Source of the DNA: an uncultured Lachnospiraceae bacterium
GTDB taxonomy: Bacteria > Bacillota > Clostridia > Lachnospirales > Lachnospiraceae
DNA length: 64,000 nucleotides
Direction: 5' to 3'
Assembly (NCBI GenBank): GCA_910586025.1
Contig: CAJUIO010000007.1
Span: 5,235-69,234, forward strand
In this document: positions 17,319 to 25,672 of the stretch, one piece after another
How the letters are laid out: each line of letters starts with the position of its first letter
Position numbering within the stretch: the stretch's first letter is position 1
Notes under the pieces: generated by a model
What the model was told of the DNA's origin: nothing
The model's database searches: none
Seen by the model: the letters and a program-made list of their open reading frames with translations, nothing else
Translations under genes and position numbers: made by a program

Positions 17319-18881
17319 TTGGAAAGCGCAGATGGAAAAACAAGGACGGTGCCGGGCAGGAGCTACTGCTTGGAGATAACGAGAGGAAAACTGCTGTCAT
17401 TATGGCTGGCTCTTTTGCTGCTCTTTCTGGGAGTGTCGGCAGGCGTATATGGCTGGGTTCTGATAGGAGAGGATAAATCCGCCTGGGACTATATGGAGTA
17501 TGTAAAGCTGGTGATCGGCTGCCTGGGCGCTCTCTTCCTTACCGTATCCGGTATCTGGACGGCTTTTACGGCATTTCGGGATGCCTTCTGGCCGGAGAAG
17601 AGCGCCCTGGCCCGGTCCATACGTTCCCAGCTTCCCTATCCGGATTCGGCACCCGGGGTAAGGGAGCTGTTTGCCATGGTGGACCAGGATATCAGGGAGA
17701 ATGGTCAGTGGTTCGACAAGGTGGCGGTGGGAAAGGAGTGGGTGCTGGGTGATGAGGCCAGCTATCTGCCCAGAGTCCGGGTATTCTTTGGCAGAGATGA
17801 GATTAAAACCCACAGCTCCGGGGAGAGAGTGAATACCTCCCGGATCGTGGAGCTCTACATACTGGATGACCGCAGACAGTGCCAGATCACGACGCTGCGA
17901 AATCCCAGAGAGCTGGCACCGCTCCTTGATTGTATTTCTCTGCGGGCGCCGGACGCCCTGCGAAGGCCTTACAGCGAGTACGCATCCTGGTGCCAGAAGA
18001 CGGACATGGAGTGGGAGAACATGCTGCGGGAATACCGGGTAAGACAAGGCAAGCGGGAGACGGCGGCGTTTCAGGCGGGAAGTGCGGCCGCAGACCAGAA
18101 TGTGACTTTGACCTGTCCGGACGGCAGCGTGACCTCCAGAGTGACTCCGGAGAGAATCCGGGAGGCAATGCTCCAATGTCTGAAAGAAGGGGAGGGGGTC
18201 TTTTCCCTTTCGCTTGGACGGCCCATAGAAAAAAACGGCTGCCGTTTTATGGGGATGGAGTGTTTTGCAGCCTTCTATGAGGATATGGAGGAGCCTGAGG
18301 ACCAGGAGCTGGAAGAGCTGGGAGAGGCCGAGCTGCTGCTTAAGATGACTTCCGCAGGCGCGGGGGAAAAGCAGCAGTATGGGAGAGCGCTTCTGACGGA
18401 TGTGCGCACGGCGGAACGTATCCTGAATGCCTGGCTTTTGGGAGAGGTGCCGGAGCTTGGAGAGTGGGAGGCGGCCCCGCTCTTCGCAGAAAGGCAGCAG
18501 GAGAAAAGGCGGGAGCTTCCGCCTCCGCACTTGGGACTTATGACGCCTCTCGGAGTGTTTCAGAGTCATGAGAGATTCACGATAGAGGATGTGGAGGTGG
18601 CGGCCCAGGGGCTGCAGGACGGGAGCTATCAGTCGGTTGACCTGACCTTGCCTGGGGGCTATCTGTGGATGCGGATCCAGGGCGGCGACAAGTCGGACGG
18701 CCGATGCCGTATTTTTGTCACAAGAGCCGATCCGGATCAGCTTCGTTATTTCAGGAACCTGTGCACCCACAGACAGGCGGCGGCCTGGCTTATGGAATTT
18801 GCCCAAGGTAAGTTCCGGCCTGACTGGAAGCAATGGAAGGATTACACCAGACAGGCGCAGAAAGATTTTAAAAAGAGGTAG
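17319..18881 (+). CDS. Unknown membrane protein, two N-terminal helices
   Basis: I do not recognise this 520-residue protein. Two hydrophobic helices (about 27-51 and 62-87) are followed by about 430 soluble residues, probably cytoplasmic given the basic N-terminus. The soluble part includes an Arg/Trp-rich segment, a Glu-rich stretch (EEPEDQELEELGEAELLL) and a C-terminal region with GGYLWMRIQGG. It uses a TTG start with AGGAGG at a good distance. The Sel1-repeat gene begins 10 bp after the stop, so the two probably work together; the repeat protein may be a scaffold for this one. Confidence 0.6.
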   Translation: MESADGKTRTVPGRSYCLEITRGKLLSLWLALLLLFLGVSAGVYGWVLIGEDKSAWDYMEYVKLVIGCLGALFLTVSGIWTAFTAFRDAFWPEKSALARSIRSQLPYPDSAPGVRELFAMVDQDIRENGQWFDKVAVGKEWVLGDEASYLPRVRVFFGRDEIKTHSSGERVNTSRIVELYILDDRRQCQITTLRNPRELAPLLDCISLRAPDALRRPYSEYASWCQKTDMEWENMLREYRVRQGKRETAAFQAGSAAADQNVTLTCPDGSVTSRVTPERIREAMLQCLKEGEGVFSLSLGRPIEKNGCRFMGMECFAAFYEDMEEPEDQELEELGEAELLLKMTSAGAGEKQQYGRALLTDVRTAERILNAWLLGEVPELGEWEAAPLFAERQQEKRRELPPPHLGLMTPLGVFQSHERFTIEDVEVAAQGLQDGSYQSVDLTLPGGYLWMRIQGGDKSDGRCRIFVTRADPDQLRYFRNLCTHRQAAAWLMEFAQGKFRPDWKQWKDYTRQAQKDFKKR

Positions 18882-18891
18882 GAGGAAGGCT

Positions 18892-20142
18892 ATGGGAAAC
18901 TGTTTTAGTGATGAGGTGGAGCAGGCGCTTACATACATTTATTATGATCTGCGCGCCGGTAAGGGAGCGGAGGGCTTTATGCTTTTGCAGCGGGCTTCCG
19001 ATGCGGGGGACGGGGATGCGTCCTGTATTCTGGCCAGGTGTTACTGCGGAAATCAGTATGTATGGAGCGGTCATGACTTTCCGGAGGACGACGACAGGGC
19101 GGTAATGCTGATCCACAGAGCCGTGGAGCAGGGAAGCGGGATCGGCGTGCTGGTGGCTCTGCGTACAGGGGAGCTTACTCCCTCCCTGGAAAAGAAGATG
19201 CCCTTTTCCAGCCTGCAGGAGGCCTTTGACAGTGTGCTGGAAAAGGCGCAAAGAGGGGATGCCTTCTGCCAGTATACGGTGGCGAATTCCTATTTCTGGT
19301 GGGATTTCCTGCGGATTCAGGGAAAAGGGCGGGATGCCTTTTCCAATGAGAAGGAGTATAAGGAATATTTGAGAATGAATATTTCCCAGTGCGAGGACTG
19401 GTTCTGGAAGGCGTTCCGCGGCGGCATGTATTTTGCGGCAAATAATCTGAACCATTTTTACTCCGAGGGGGACGAGGACATCATAGCGCCCCGCCCGGAG
19501 CTGGCCAAAGATCTGTTTCTGACCGGTGCGCAGATGGGCTATCCCATACATCAGTGGATGTATGGGCAGGATCTGGAAGAGCAGAAGAAATATGAGGAAG
19601 CGCTGCACTGGTATAAGCTGGGAGCGGAGGGCGGCCAGCTGGAATGCTGGTTCCGGATCGGCCGGGCCTATGAGCTGGGACAGGGCGTGGCCAAGGACGA
19701 GGCCTATGCGGCCAGGTGTTACGAAAAGGGACTGACTCAGAAAAAGGACAGCGGCAACCGCATCGGCTGCGCCAACCGTCTGGGCGCTCTTTATTATGAC
19801 GGGACGGGCGTGGAAAAGGACTATGCCAAGGCTTTTCAGCTTATGAAATACGGCTATGACCACAACACCACCTTTGCGGTCTGTTATCTTGGATACTGTT
19901 ATTTCCGGGGCCATGGTACGCAGCAGGATTACGGAAAGGCCAGGGAATTTCTGGAAAAGGTGAACTGGAACAACAGGGAGGTATTCTATATGCTGGGCGT
20001 GATCTACGGGCAGGGGCTCGGCGTGCCGGCGGATATCAAAAAGGGCGTGGAGTATCTGCTAAAGGCAGGCGATTATAAGGAAGCGAAAGAGGAACTGCTC
20101 AAATATAAAAAGACGCTTTTCGGCAAATGGGTGCGCAGGTAA
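18892..20142 (+). CDS. Sel1-repeat (SLR/TPR-like) protein
   Basis: A 416-residue protein made largely of helical Sel1-like repeats. Clear units include FRIGRAYELGQGVAKDEAYA, LGALYYDGTGVEKDYAKA, LGYCYFRGHGTQQDYGKA and LGVIYGQGLGVPADIKKG. Sel1 repeats form solenoids that bind partner proteins. No signal peptide is visible. The start at MGNCFSDEVEQ follows AGGAGGAAGGCT; the longer upstream frame overlaps the preceding gene and is not needed. It is the last gene of its operon, before an intrinsic terminator. Confidence 0.85.
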   Translation: MGNCFSDEVEQALTYIYYDLRAGKGAEGFMLLQRASDAGDGDASCILARCYCGNQYVWSGHDFPEDDDRAVMLIHRAVEQGSGIGVLVALRTGELTPSLEKKMPFSSLQEAFDSVLEKAQRGDAFCQYTVANSYFWWDFLRIQGKGRDAFSNEKEYKEYLRMNISQCEDWFWKAFRGGMYFAANNLNHFYSEGDEDIIAPRPELAKDLFLTGAQMGYPIHQWMYGQDLEEQKKYEEALHWYKLGAEGGQLECWFRIGRAYELGQGVAKDEAYAARCYEKGLTQKKDSGNRIGCANRLGALYYDGTGVEKDYAKAFQLMKYGYDHNTTFAVCYLGYCYFRGHGTQQDYGKAREFLEKVNWNNREVFYMLGVIYGQGLGVPADIKKGVEYLLKAGDYKEAKEELLKYKKTLFGKWVRR

Positions 20143-20160
20143 AAGGCAAAGGCATGTATG

Positions 20161-20205
20161 AAAAACCGCGGCGGGGCCTGGAAAAAGGGCTCTGCGGCGG
20201 TTTTT
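20161..20205 (+). terminator. Intrinsic terminator after the Sel1 gene
   Basis: AAAAACCGC (20161) pairs with the distal GCGGTTTTT (ending 20205) around a G-rich loop, giving a GC stem with a five-T tail. Confidence 0.75.
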
Positions 20206-20280
20206 GGCGTTCTGAAACGCAAAGTTGACAGGATGCAACTGTCGGTGGGTGGTCATAAAATGTGACTTCCTTTAGGATAA

Positions 20281-20296
20281 GTGATAAAATAATCAC
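20281..20296. promoter_or_regulatory. Possible XRE operator dyad
   Basis: GTGAT and ATCAC form an inverted repeat with a 6-bp spacer directly before the Shine-Dalgarno of the XRE gene, overlapping a TAAAAT that could serve as a -10. Autoregulation is an inference; I do not see a convincing -35. Confidence 0.35.
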
Positions 20297-20308
20297 AAGG
20301 AGGATGTT

Positions 20309-21211
20309 ATGATGACTTTTGGACAGAAACTTAAGGCTTTGCTAAAGGAGAAGGACATGACGCAGGAAAATCTGGCGGAGCTTCTGGACGTATCCCGGCA
20401 GGCTGTGGGGAAGTGGGCCAATGACAAAGGGATCCCGGAGGTGGATAAGCTGGTGCAGATCAGCAATATTTTTGGAGTATCCCTGGATTACCTGCTCAAG
20501 GAAGGACAGGAGGAGGAGAGGGAAGGAACGAGTACGGGATACTATGTCAGCAAGGAAATGATTGAGGGATTTTTATCCTATAAACAGCAGTCGGCGGGAA
20601 GGATTGCGGCGGGTGTCGTCCTGATCACACTTTCGGATCTTGTGGACTGCTTTCTTTCTCCCGGCAGAATATCCATTCTGCTTTACAATGCGGTCTTTTT
20701 ATCCGGAATCGCCATTCTGATATGGAACGGACTAAAACCCAGGAAATACCGGGAGATCGGGTCAAGGCAGCTCTTATTCGACGAGGGCGTGATCCGGGAA
20801 TTTCGGGAGAAAAGTGAGAGAAACCGCAGGAAATATGCGGTGATGTTTATTGCGGGCACCGCCCTTATGCTCTTTGGCCCGGAGCTTGCGGATCTTGTGT
20901 CGAACCGCTTCGGGCGTTGGATGGGAAATGCCGCAGATCAGATTTTTCTGGCATCATGGTCCGGCCTCTTTATTCTGGCAGGCATGAACCTTTATGCGGA
21001 AAATATGCTGCTTCGGGGAACGCCCAAGACGAGAAGGGGAGGAAAATACACCTGGCTCTACGGGGCGATTCCGGTGACGGCTCTCCTGGTACTGATTGGA
21101 TACGTGACAAATGCCTGGAGGCCGGCAATGCCAATTCTGGTATTATTCTGTGTGCTGCTGGTCACCGTGTGCAAGCTGATTGTGGAGGGGAGGAATAAAA
21201 TTGAAAATTAG
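20309..21211 (+). CDS. XRE-family HTH regulator with membrane helices
   Basis: A 300-residue regulator. An N-terminal HTH_3 domain (TQENLAELLDVSRQAVGKW) is followed by a linker and about five predicted membrane segments (residues about 98-115, 120-138, 174-195, 212-230 and 248-290). Membrane-tethered XRE proteins of this type are common in clostridia and may respond to envelope state. Two adjacent ATGs are possible; the second (20312) has the better 8-base spacing from AAGGAGG. The next gene, a lipoprotein, starts inside its 3' end. Confidence 0.8.
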   Translation: MMTFGQKLKALLKEKDMTQENLAELLDVSRQAVGKWANDKGIPEVDKLVQISNIFGVSLDYLLKEGQEEEREGTSTGYYVSKEMIEGFLSYKQQSAGRIAAGVVLITLSDLVDCFLSPGRISILLYNAVFLSGIAILIWNGLKPRKYREIGSRQLLFDEGVIREFREKSERNRRKYAVMFIAGTALMLFGPELADLVSNRFGRWMGNAADQIFLASWSGLFILAGMNLYAENMLLRGTPKTRRGGKYTWLYGAIPVTALLVLIGYVTNAWRPAMPILVLFCVLLVTVCKLIVEGRNKIEN

Positions 21212-21701
21212 TAAAACAATACTTTTACTGGCAATGCTCGGGATTGCCGCGTGTCTGGGCGGCTGCAGGAATTTTGAGGAAAAAGAGACGCTTCATACCG
21301 CCAGACTGGAGGTCTATGAGGAGGATGGAACCACGCTGATAAACACGGTGGAGGACGAGGAAGCCGTGGCCCGGTTTGAAGCGGGCGGATGGGGACAGGA
21401 GGCGGGCATTTCTTCTGATGTGGATCCGACGGGCAAAGACCTGGAAGGCCGGGAGCCTCTTTTTACGATCGCAGCAATGAAGGAGCCGGCGGCGCTCATA
21501 AACAATGGAGAGATGGAAAAAACGTTTACCATCACCGTCTACGAAGGCACGGACGTGGTAAAGATGGTGGTAATGCCACAGATCAAAAATATAGCCCTGT
21601 CAGAGGAGTTTCTGACCTTTTATTTTGAGGTTCCCGAGGAGGATATGGAGTTTTTCCTGTCCCTTGCGGGAAAATGCATCGAGGATTCCGGTCTGTTATA
21701 G
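21201..21701 (+). CDS. Small lipoprotein of unknown function
   Basis: A 166-residue predicted lipoprotein: a basic start (KISK), a hydrophobic core and the lipobox LGGC at about residue 22, then a soluble acidic domain with an ED-rich surface. It starts at TTG (21201), which follows GGGGAGGAA by a proper distance and overlaps the XRE stop by 11 bases. Coupling suggests it is the extracytoplasmic partner of the membrane XRE protein. No known family is recognised. Confidence 0.75.
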   Translation: MKISKTILLLAMLGIAACLGGCRNFEEKETLHTARLEVYEEDGTTLINTVEDEEAVARFEAGGWGQEAGISSDVDPTGKDLEGREPLFTIAAMKEPAALINNGEMEKTFTITVYEGTDVVKMVVMPQIKNIALSEEFLTFYFEVPEEDMEFFLSLAGKCIEDSGLL

Positions 21702-21725
21702 AGAGATTCAGGCGTAAACAGCAAA

Positions 21726-21754
21726 TTGCCAGTTCGGCTAATGTGTGATATACT
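21726..21754 (+). promoter_or_regulatory. Promoter of the DUF6709-like gene
   Basis: TTGCCA (21726-21731), a 17-bp spacer and TATACT (21749-21754). The predicted leader is about 115 nt and contains the repeat at 21793. Confidence 0.6.
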
Positions 21755-21792
21755 GTTAAAAAAATGTTGTGGGCAAAAGGTATTTTGCTCCC

Positions 21793-21824
21793 TGATGCCT
21801 GCGGATTGTTTCGCACTTTGTGCT
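21793..21824 (+). repeat. Intergenic repeat, copy A
   Basis: It starts TGATGCCTGCGGATT, identical over 15 bases to copy B at 26662, and continues with about 26 of 32 positions matching, mostly differing by transitions. It lies in the predicted 5' leader of the DUF6709-like gene and ends in a small GCAC/GTGC hairpin. Confidence 0.5.
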
Positions 21825-21874
21825 CTCACAATCCTGAAAACATGAAAAATATCATATACATGGGGGATAAGAGT

Positions 21875-22969
21875 ATGTTAGCAGAATTGAAGAAAAAAAG
21901 TATTATGAGGGCGATTCCACTGATGCTTATTTTTGTGGTTGCCGGAGGCGTGCTGGTTGCGGCTGAATTTTCAAACATGAAGTCGCTGCTTAGGGGTCAC
22001 GTCAAATTTGAGACGCTTTTGCCGGATGAGATAAACGGAGACCTGATCGTGGAGGCCTCCATCAACACGAACTTCGGAGCATATATGGAGGAATACTCCA
22101 AAAATACGAAGACAAATGTTACAAGAACTACGGATATTTACTATGTGATCTGGACAGGGGACGACGACAGCGAGGATTACAGGTATATGGGAATCAAGGT
22201 TCCGGCCTCCTACGGCGGACAGATGGATCGGATGGCGGAAGCCACTTATAATTACGAGATGTCGGACACGATTCATTTTACCGGTGCGGTCAATAAGATG
22301 TCGTCCCAGGAATATCAATATTTTAAGGAATATTTCGAGGAATCCGACTGGACGGATGAGGAGATCGAGGAGTACACGCTGCCCTACTATATCAGCGTGG
22401 GCGCTCTGACGGGCGGTGCTGCGACCTCCGCCTACGTGATCTTTGGTATCGGTGCGGCATTGATTTTTGTCGGAATCATTATCATGATCTATTCTCTCCT
22501 GGGAGGGGATATGAAGGCGTTCAAGAAGGAGGCCGCGGCTCTTGGAATGAGTGAGATGGAGCTGGAGTCGGAATATGGAAGCGCCAGAGTCATGATCAAA
22601 AAGGACAATCTGCGTATCGGACGCAGGCTTACCTTCTATATGGGGGGACGGAAGACACATATAATATCCAACGATAAGATTGTATGGGCTTATCAGCAGA
22701 GCACCACGCACAGAACCAACGGGATCAAGACGGGAACCACGTATGAACTGCTGATATATCTGCTGAATGAAAAGAAGGTACGCCACATAAATATGCCGGG
22801 CGAGGAGAAGGCCGGTGAAATTCTGCAGTATATGTACGAGAACATGCCAACCGCGGTGGTGGGCTACACGGACGAACTCATGAGTCTGTTCAGAAAGGAT
22901 TATCAGGGCTTTTTGAATCTTCGTTATCACAATACGACCGAACAGAGCATGCCGGATATGCCGCAGTAG
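21875..22969 (+). CDS. DUF6709-like membrane protein
   Basis: A 364-residue protein with TM1 near residues 12-30, an extracytoplasmic domain of about 165 residues, TM2 at about 200-225 and a cytoplasmic domain of about 130 residues (RIGRRLTFYMGGRKTHIISNDKIVWAYQQ). The arrangement resembles DUF6709 proteins as I remember them; the function is unknown. The ATG at 21875 follows GGGGGA by 8 bases; the open frame upstream covers the non-coding repeat and is discarded. The C-terminal part has a PH-like feel but this is not certain. Confidence 0.6.
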   Translation: MLAELKKKSIMRAIPLMLIFVVAGGVLVAAEFSNMKSLLRGHVKFETLLPDEINGDLIVEASINTNFGAYMEEYSKNTKTNVTRTTDIYYVIWTGDDDSEDYRYMGIKVPASYGGQMDRMAEATYNYEMSDTIHFTGAVNKMSSQEYQYFKEYFEESDWTDEEIEEYTLPYYISVGALTGGAATSAYVIFGIGAALIFVGIIIMIYSLLGGDMKAFKKEAAALGMSEMELESEYGSARVMIKKDNLRIGRRLTFYMGGRKTHIISNDKIVWAYQQSTTHRTNGIKTGTTYELLIYLLNEKKVRHINMPGEEKAGEILQYMYENMPTAVVGYTDELMSLFRKDYQGFLNLRYHNTTEQSMPDMPQ

Positions 22970-22988
22970 GATGAAGTGAGGGGAATGG

Positions 22989-23261
22989 ATGGAACAGAAA
23001 AAGGTATATGAATTTGATGCGGTGATCCATAAAGTGCCGGATATAGACGGTGCCTATATCGAATTTCCTTTTGATGTCAGGAAAGAATTCGGAAAGGGAA
23101 GGGTGAAGGTGCATGTGGAGTTTGACAAGGTGCCCTATGACGGAAGCCTGGTGAGTATGGGAACGCCGGGACATATTATCGGCATCAGGAAGGATATCCG
23201 GAAACAGCTGGGAAAACAGCCGGGGGATATCGTACATGTTACCTGCATGGAGAGAGAGTAA
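22989..23261 (+). CDS. DUF1905 domain protein
   Basis: A 90-residue single-domain protein (YEFDAVIHKVPDIDGAYIEFP, DGSLVSMGTPGHIIGIRKDI and a terminal PGDIVHVT) matching DUF1905, a small beta-barrel family of unknown function, often fused to YdeI-type helices. It sits 19 bp after the previous gene and is followed by a terminator. Confidence 0.8.
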   Translation: MEQKKVYEFDAVIHKVPDIDGAYIEFPFDVRKEFGKGRVKVHVEFDKVPYDGSLVSMGTPGHIIGIRKDIRKQLGKQPGDIVHVTCMERE

Positions 23262-23262
23262 G

Positions 23263-23302
23263 GATTATCGGTCCGCTTCGCGGCGGACCGGTAATTTTTT
23301 TC
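23263..23302 (+). terminator. Intrinsic terminator after DUF1905
   Basis: A CGGTCCGC arm, a short TTCG-type loop and GCGGACCG, extended by outer A/T pairs, then a run of Ts (23294-23300). Confidence 0.85.
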
Positions 23303-23331
23303 TTGACATAATGTGCGATACACAGTATTAT
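23303..23331 (+). promoter_or_regulatory. Promoter of the padR operon
   Basis: Consensus TTGACA (23303-23308), a 17-bp spacer and TATTAT (23326-23331). A TGTG-N5-CACA dyad lies in the spacer and TGTGCGA recurs at about 23346, so PadR autorepression is possible. Confidence 0.75.
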
Positions 23332-23377
23332 AAAGGCAACACTGGTGTGCGACTATGAATAACATGGAGGTAAATAC

Positions 23378-23722
23378 ATGGATCATGATGAGATCATATC
23401 GGGTCTGATCCTGGAGCTGCGGCGGGGAACGCTGATCCTTCTGGTACTGAATCAGCTGCAAAAGCCTAAGTATGGATACAATCTGGTGAAGGAGCTGAAG
23501 GAGCACGACATTCCCATAGAGGCGAACACGCTTTATCCGCTGATGAGAAGGTTGGAATCTCAGGGGCTTTTGATGAGCGAGTGGGATACCGGAGAGACGA
23601 AGCCCAGGAAATATTATTCCATCACGGAGGACGGAAGGATTGTGCTGAAAAAGGCAAGAGAGAACTGGAGGACATTTTCCGGAAAGGTAGACAGTCTGCT
23701 TGAGGACGGAGGGGAGGATTAA
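23378..23722 (+). CDS. PadR-family transcription regulator
   Basis: A 114-residue PadR protein with the winged-helix core (LLVLNQLQKPKYGYNLVKEL, ANTLYPLMRRLESQGLL, RKYYSITEDG). PadR regulators are usually repressors controlling the gene encoded next to them. The ATG follows GGAGGTAAATAC. The membrane HAAS protein starts at the base after the stop, the standard partnership for this class. Confidence 0.9.
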   Translation: MDHDEIISGLILELRRGTLILLVLNQLQKPKYGYNLVKELKEHDIPIEANTLYPLMRRLESQGLLMSEWDTGETKPRKYYSITEDGRIVLKKARENWRTFSGKVDSLLEDGGED

Positions 23723-24715
23723 ATGTACAGTGAACTGATAAAAAGATATGTATATGCGGTGACCAGGCATCTGCCCCGCAAATCAAGAGAGGATGTGGCA
23801 AAGGAACTGAACACCCTGATTGCGGATATGCTGGAAGAGAGATGCGGCCAGATGCCGCCTGCGGAGAAGGATGTGCGGGTGGTGCTCACGGAGCTTGGAA
23901 CTGCGTCGGAGCTCTATGAGCAGTACAGCGGTGACGGAAAGAAATGTCTGATAGGGCCGCCCTATTATTCCACATATCTGTATGTGCTGCGGATTGTGAT
24001 GATATGTACGCTGATCGGAACAACGCTGGCGTTTGCTCTTTCGGTGATGGCGGGGGAAAGAGAGATCTATTGGTTTTTTGAGGTGTTCAAGTGGATCGGC
24101 ATGATGTTTTCCGGAGCCGTTGCGGCCTTTGCGTTTGTCACAGCCCTGTTTGCCTATTTCCATCACAAGGAGATTCCTCTCGACGGCAGTATGGGACTGG
24201 ATAATTTGCCGCCGGTGCCTGAGAAGAAGGACCGGATTTCCAAAAGTGAGTCGATCTTCGGAATTGTGATTTCCGTGGTGTTCGTCCTGATACTTCTGTG
24301 CTGTCCCCAGATTTTCTGCGCTATAACAGAACAGGGAGAAGTATTCCCGGTCTTTTATGTTCAGGCGGTAAGAGACACATGGTATCTCATTGTTCTCTTC
24401 GGACTTTGCGGCATCATAGGAGAGGCCGTAAAGCTGATGGATGGCAGATACACCGGGAGAGTCATGCTCACCACCATTGCCTGCGACCTGGTTTCCGCTG
24501 TCTGTGTGACCTGGTGGCTTCTGGGGCATGATCTGGTAAACATGGAAATGATAGAGGCTATTCTTGGATATACGCAGCGAAATGAGGTCGTCAGGGCCAT
24601 GTTCATGAATATACAGCTCCTTCTGTGGGGGATGATCATGCTGGCGTTGGTGATTGACGCGGTGACTGCTGCGGTGAAGACAAGTCTGGCCAGGGACAGG
24701 GAGGAAATGAAATGA
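23723..24715 (+). CDS. HAAS-domain (DUF1700-like) membrane protein
   Basis: A 330-residue protein with an N-terminal helical HAAS signalling domain (about 1-70, YVYAVTRHLPRKSREDVAKEL) and six or so membrane helices. HAAS/DUF1700 proteins accompany PadR regulators in Firmicutes and are thought to transmit envelope signals. The pseudogene remnant of a ketopantoate reductase starts immediately after it, so a deletion end point lies at or near its stop codon. Confidence 0.75.
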   Translation: MYSELIKRYVYAVTRHLPRKSREDVAKELNTLIADMLEERCGQMPPAEKDVRVVLTELGTASELYEQYSGDGKKCLIGPPYYSTYLYVLRIVMICTLIGTTLAFALSVMAGEREIYWFFEVFKWIGMMFSGAVAAFAFVTALFAYFHHKEIPLDGSMGLDNLPPVPEKKDRISKSESIFGIVISVVFVLILLCCPQIFCAITEQGEVFPVFYVQAVRDTWYLIVLFGLCGIIGEAVKLMDGRYTGRVMLTTIACDLVSAVCVTWWLLGHDLVNMEMIEAILGYTQRNEVVRAMFMNIQLLLWGMIMLALVIDAVTAAVKTSLARDREEMK

Positions 24716-25574
24716 AGCGAAGACAAAACGAAAAGAGGCTGTCACCTTTCTTGCGGATGAGGAACGCATCGCCAGATACCGCAGACGGGGAGTAACCTGC
24801 AATGGGGAGTCATGTGACTTTCAGATGAGCGGCAGGGCGCAGGAATCCGATCTTGTGATCTTTGCGGTGAAGGGACCGGATCTTGACGGGGCTTTGGAGC
24901 TGGCCGGGGAGGCCGTGGGGGAGGAAACGACTATTCTTTCTCTCCTCAACGGAATCAGCAGCGAGGAGATCCTGGAACAGAGGATGAAAAAGGGCTGCGT
25001 GATCCACTGTATCGCACAGGGAATGGACGCGGTAAAGCTGGGGAACGCCCTGACCTATTCCCACAAGGGAGAGCTCAGGATCGGAACGCCGGATGCCGGA
25101 AAGAAGCCCTGTCTGCAACGGGCCGGGGAGATTCTGAAAGCGGCGGGGATTCCCTTCGTAACGGAGGAGGATATTCTTCACCGGCTCTGGGGAAAATGGA
25201 TGCTGAATGTGGGGGTTAATCAGGTGGTCATGGTGACGGAGGGAACCTATGGAACCATTCAGAAGCCTGGCGAGGCCAGAGATATGATGCTGGCGGCCAT
25301 GGAGGAGGTAAGGCGGCTCTCGGACCTGGCAGGAACGGGAGTGACAAGGGAGGATCTGGAAGCTTATGTGGAGCTGGTGGATTCCCTGAACCCGGATGGA
25401 ATGCCCTCCATGCGTCAGGACGGCATTGCCCGCCGGTACTCGGAGGTGGAGTTTTTCTCCGGAACCGTGCTCCGCAAGGCTGACGAATACGGCATGGAGG
25501 CGCCTGTAAACAGGCAGCTGTATGACAGGATTAAAGCGATCGAGGCCGGATATGATGAGAGGCTTATTACATAA
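24711..25574 (+). pseudogene. Decapitated ketopantoate reductase (PanE/ApbA-like)
   Basis: A ketopantoate reductase-like frame lacking the start of the protein. The in-frame sequence after the HAAS stop reads AVTFLADEERIARYRRRGVT and CNGESCDFQM, which matches the family from about residue 30 on, but the Rossmann GxGxxG loop and a start codon for it are absent. The rest is intact: SDLVIFAVKGPDLD, LLNGISSEE, a KWMLNVGVNQ segment and the C-terminal helices. The first usable ATG is at 24825. Without the NADPH loop it should be inactive. Normal enzymes are about 300 residues; about 285 codons remain. Confidence 0.75.
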
Positions 25575-25672
25575 ATTGTCCTATTTATAACATTTTGGTT
25601 AGGATATGCCGCAAAACTGCCGATATACGAGGTGAAGATAACGGATTATCTTGTCATAAAGGAGATGGAGCT

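Noticed and set aside
17400..18938. A 512-codon open frame on the minus strand opposite the two-helix protein gene
   Set aside because: It has no ribosome binding site, its translation looks like low-complexity His/Arg/Leu shadow sequence, and the plus-strand frame has a promoter, start and coupled neighbour.
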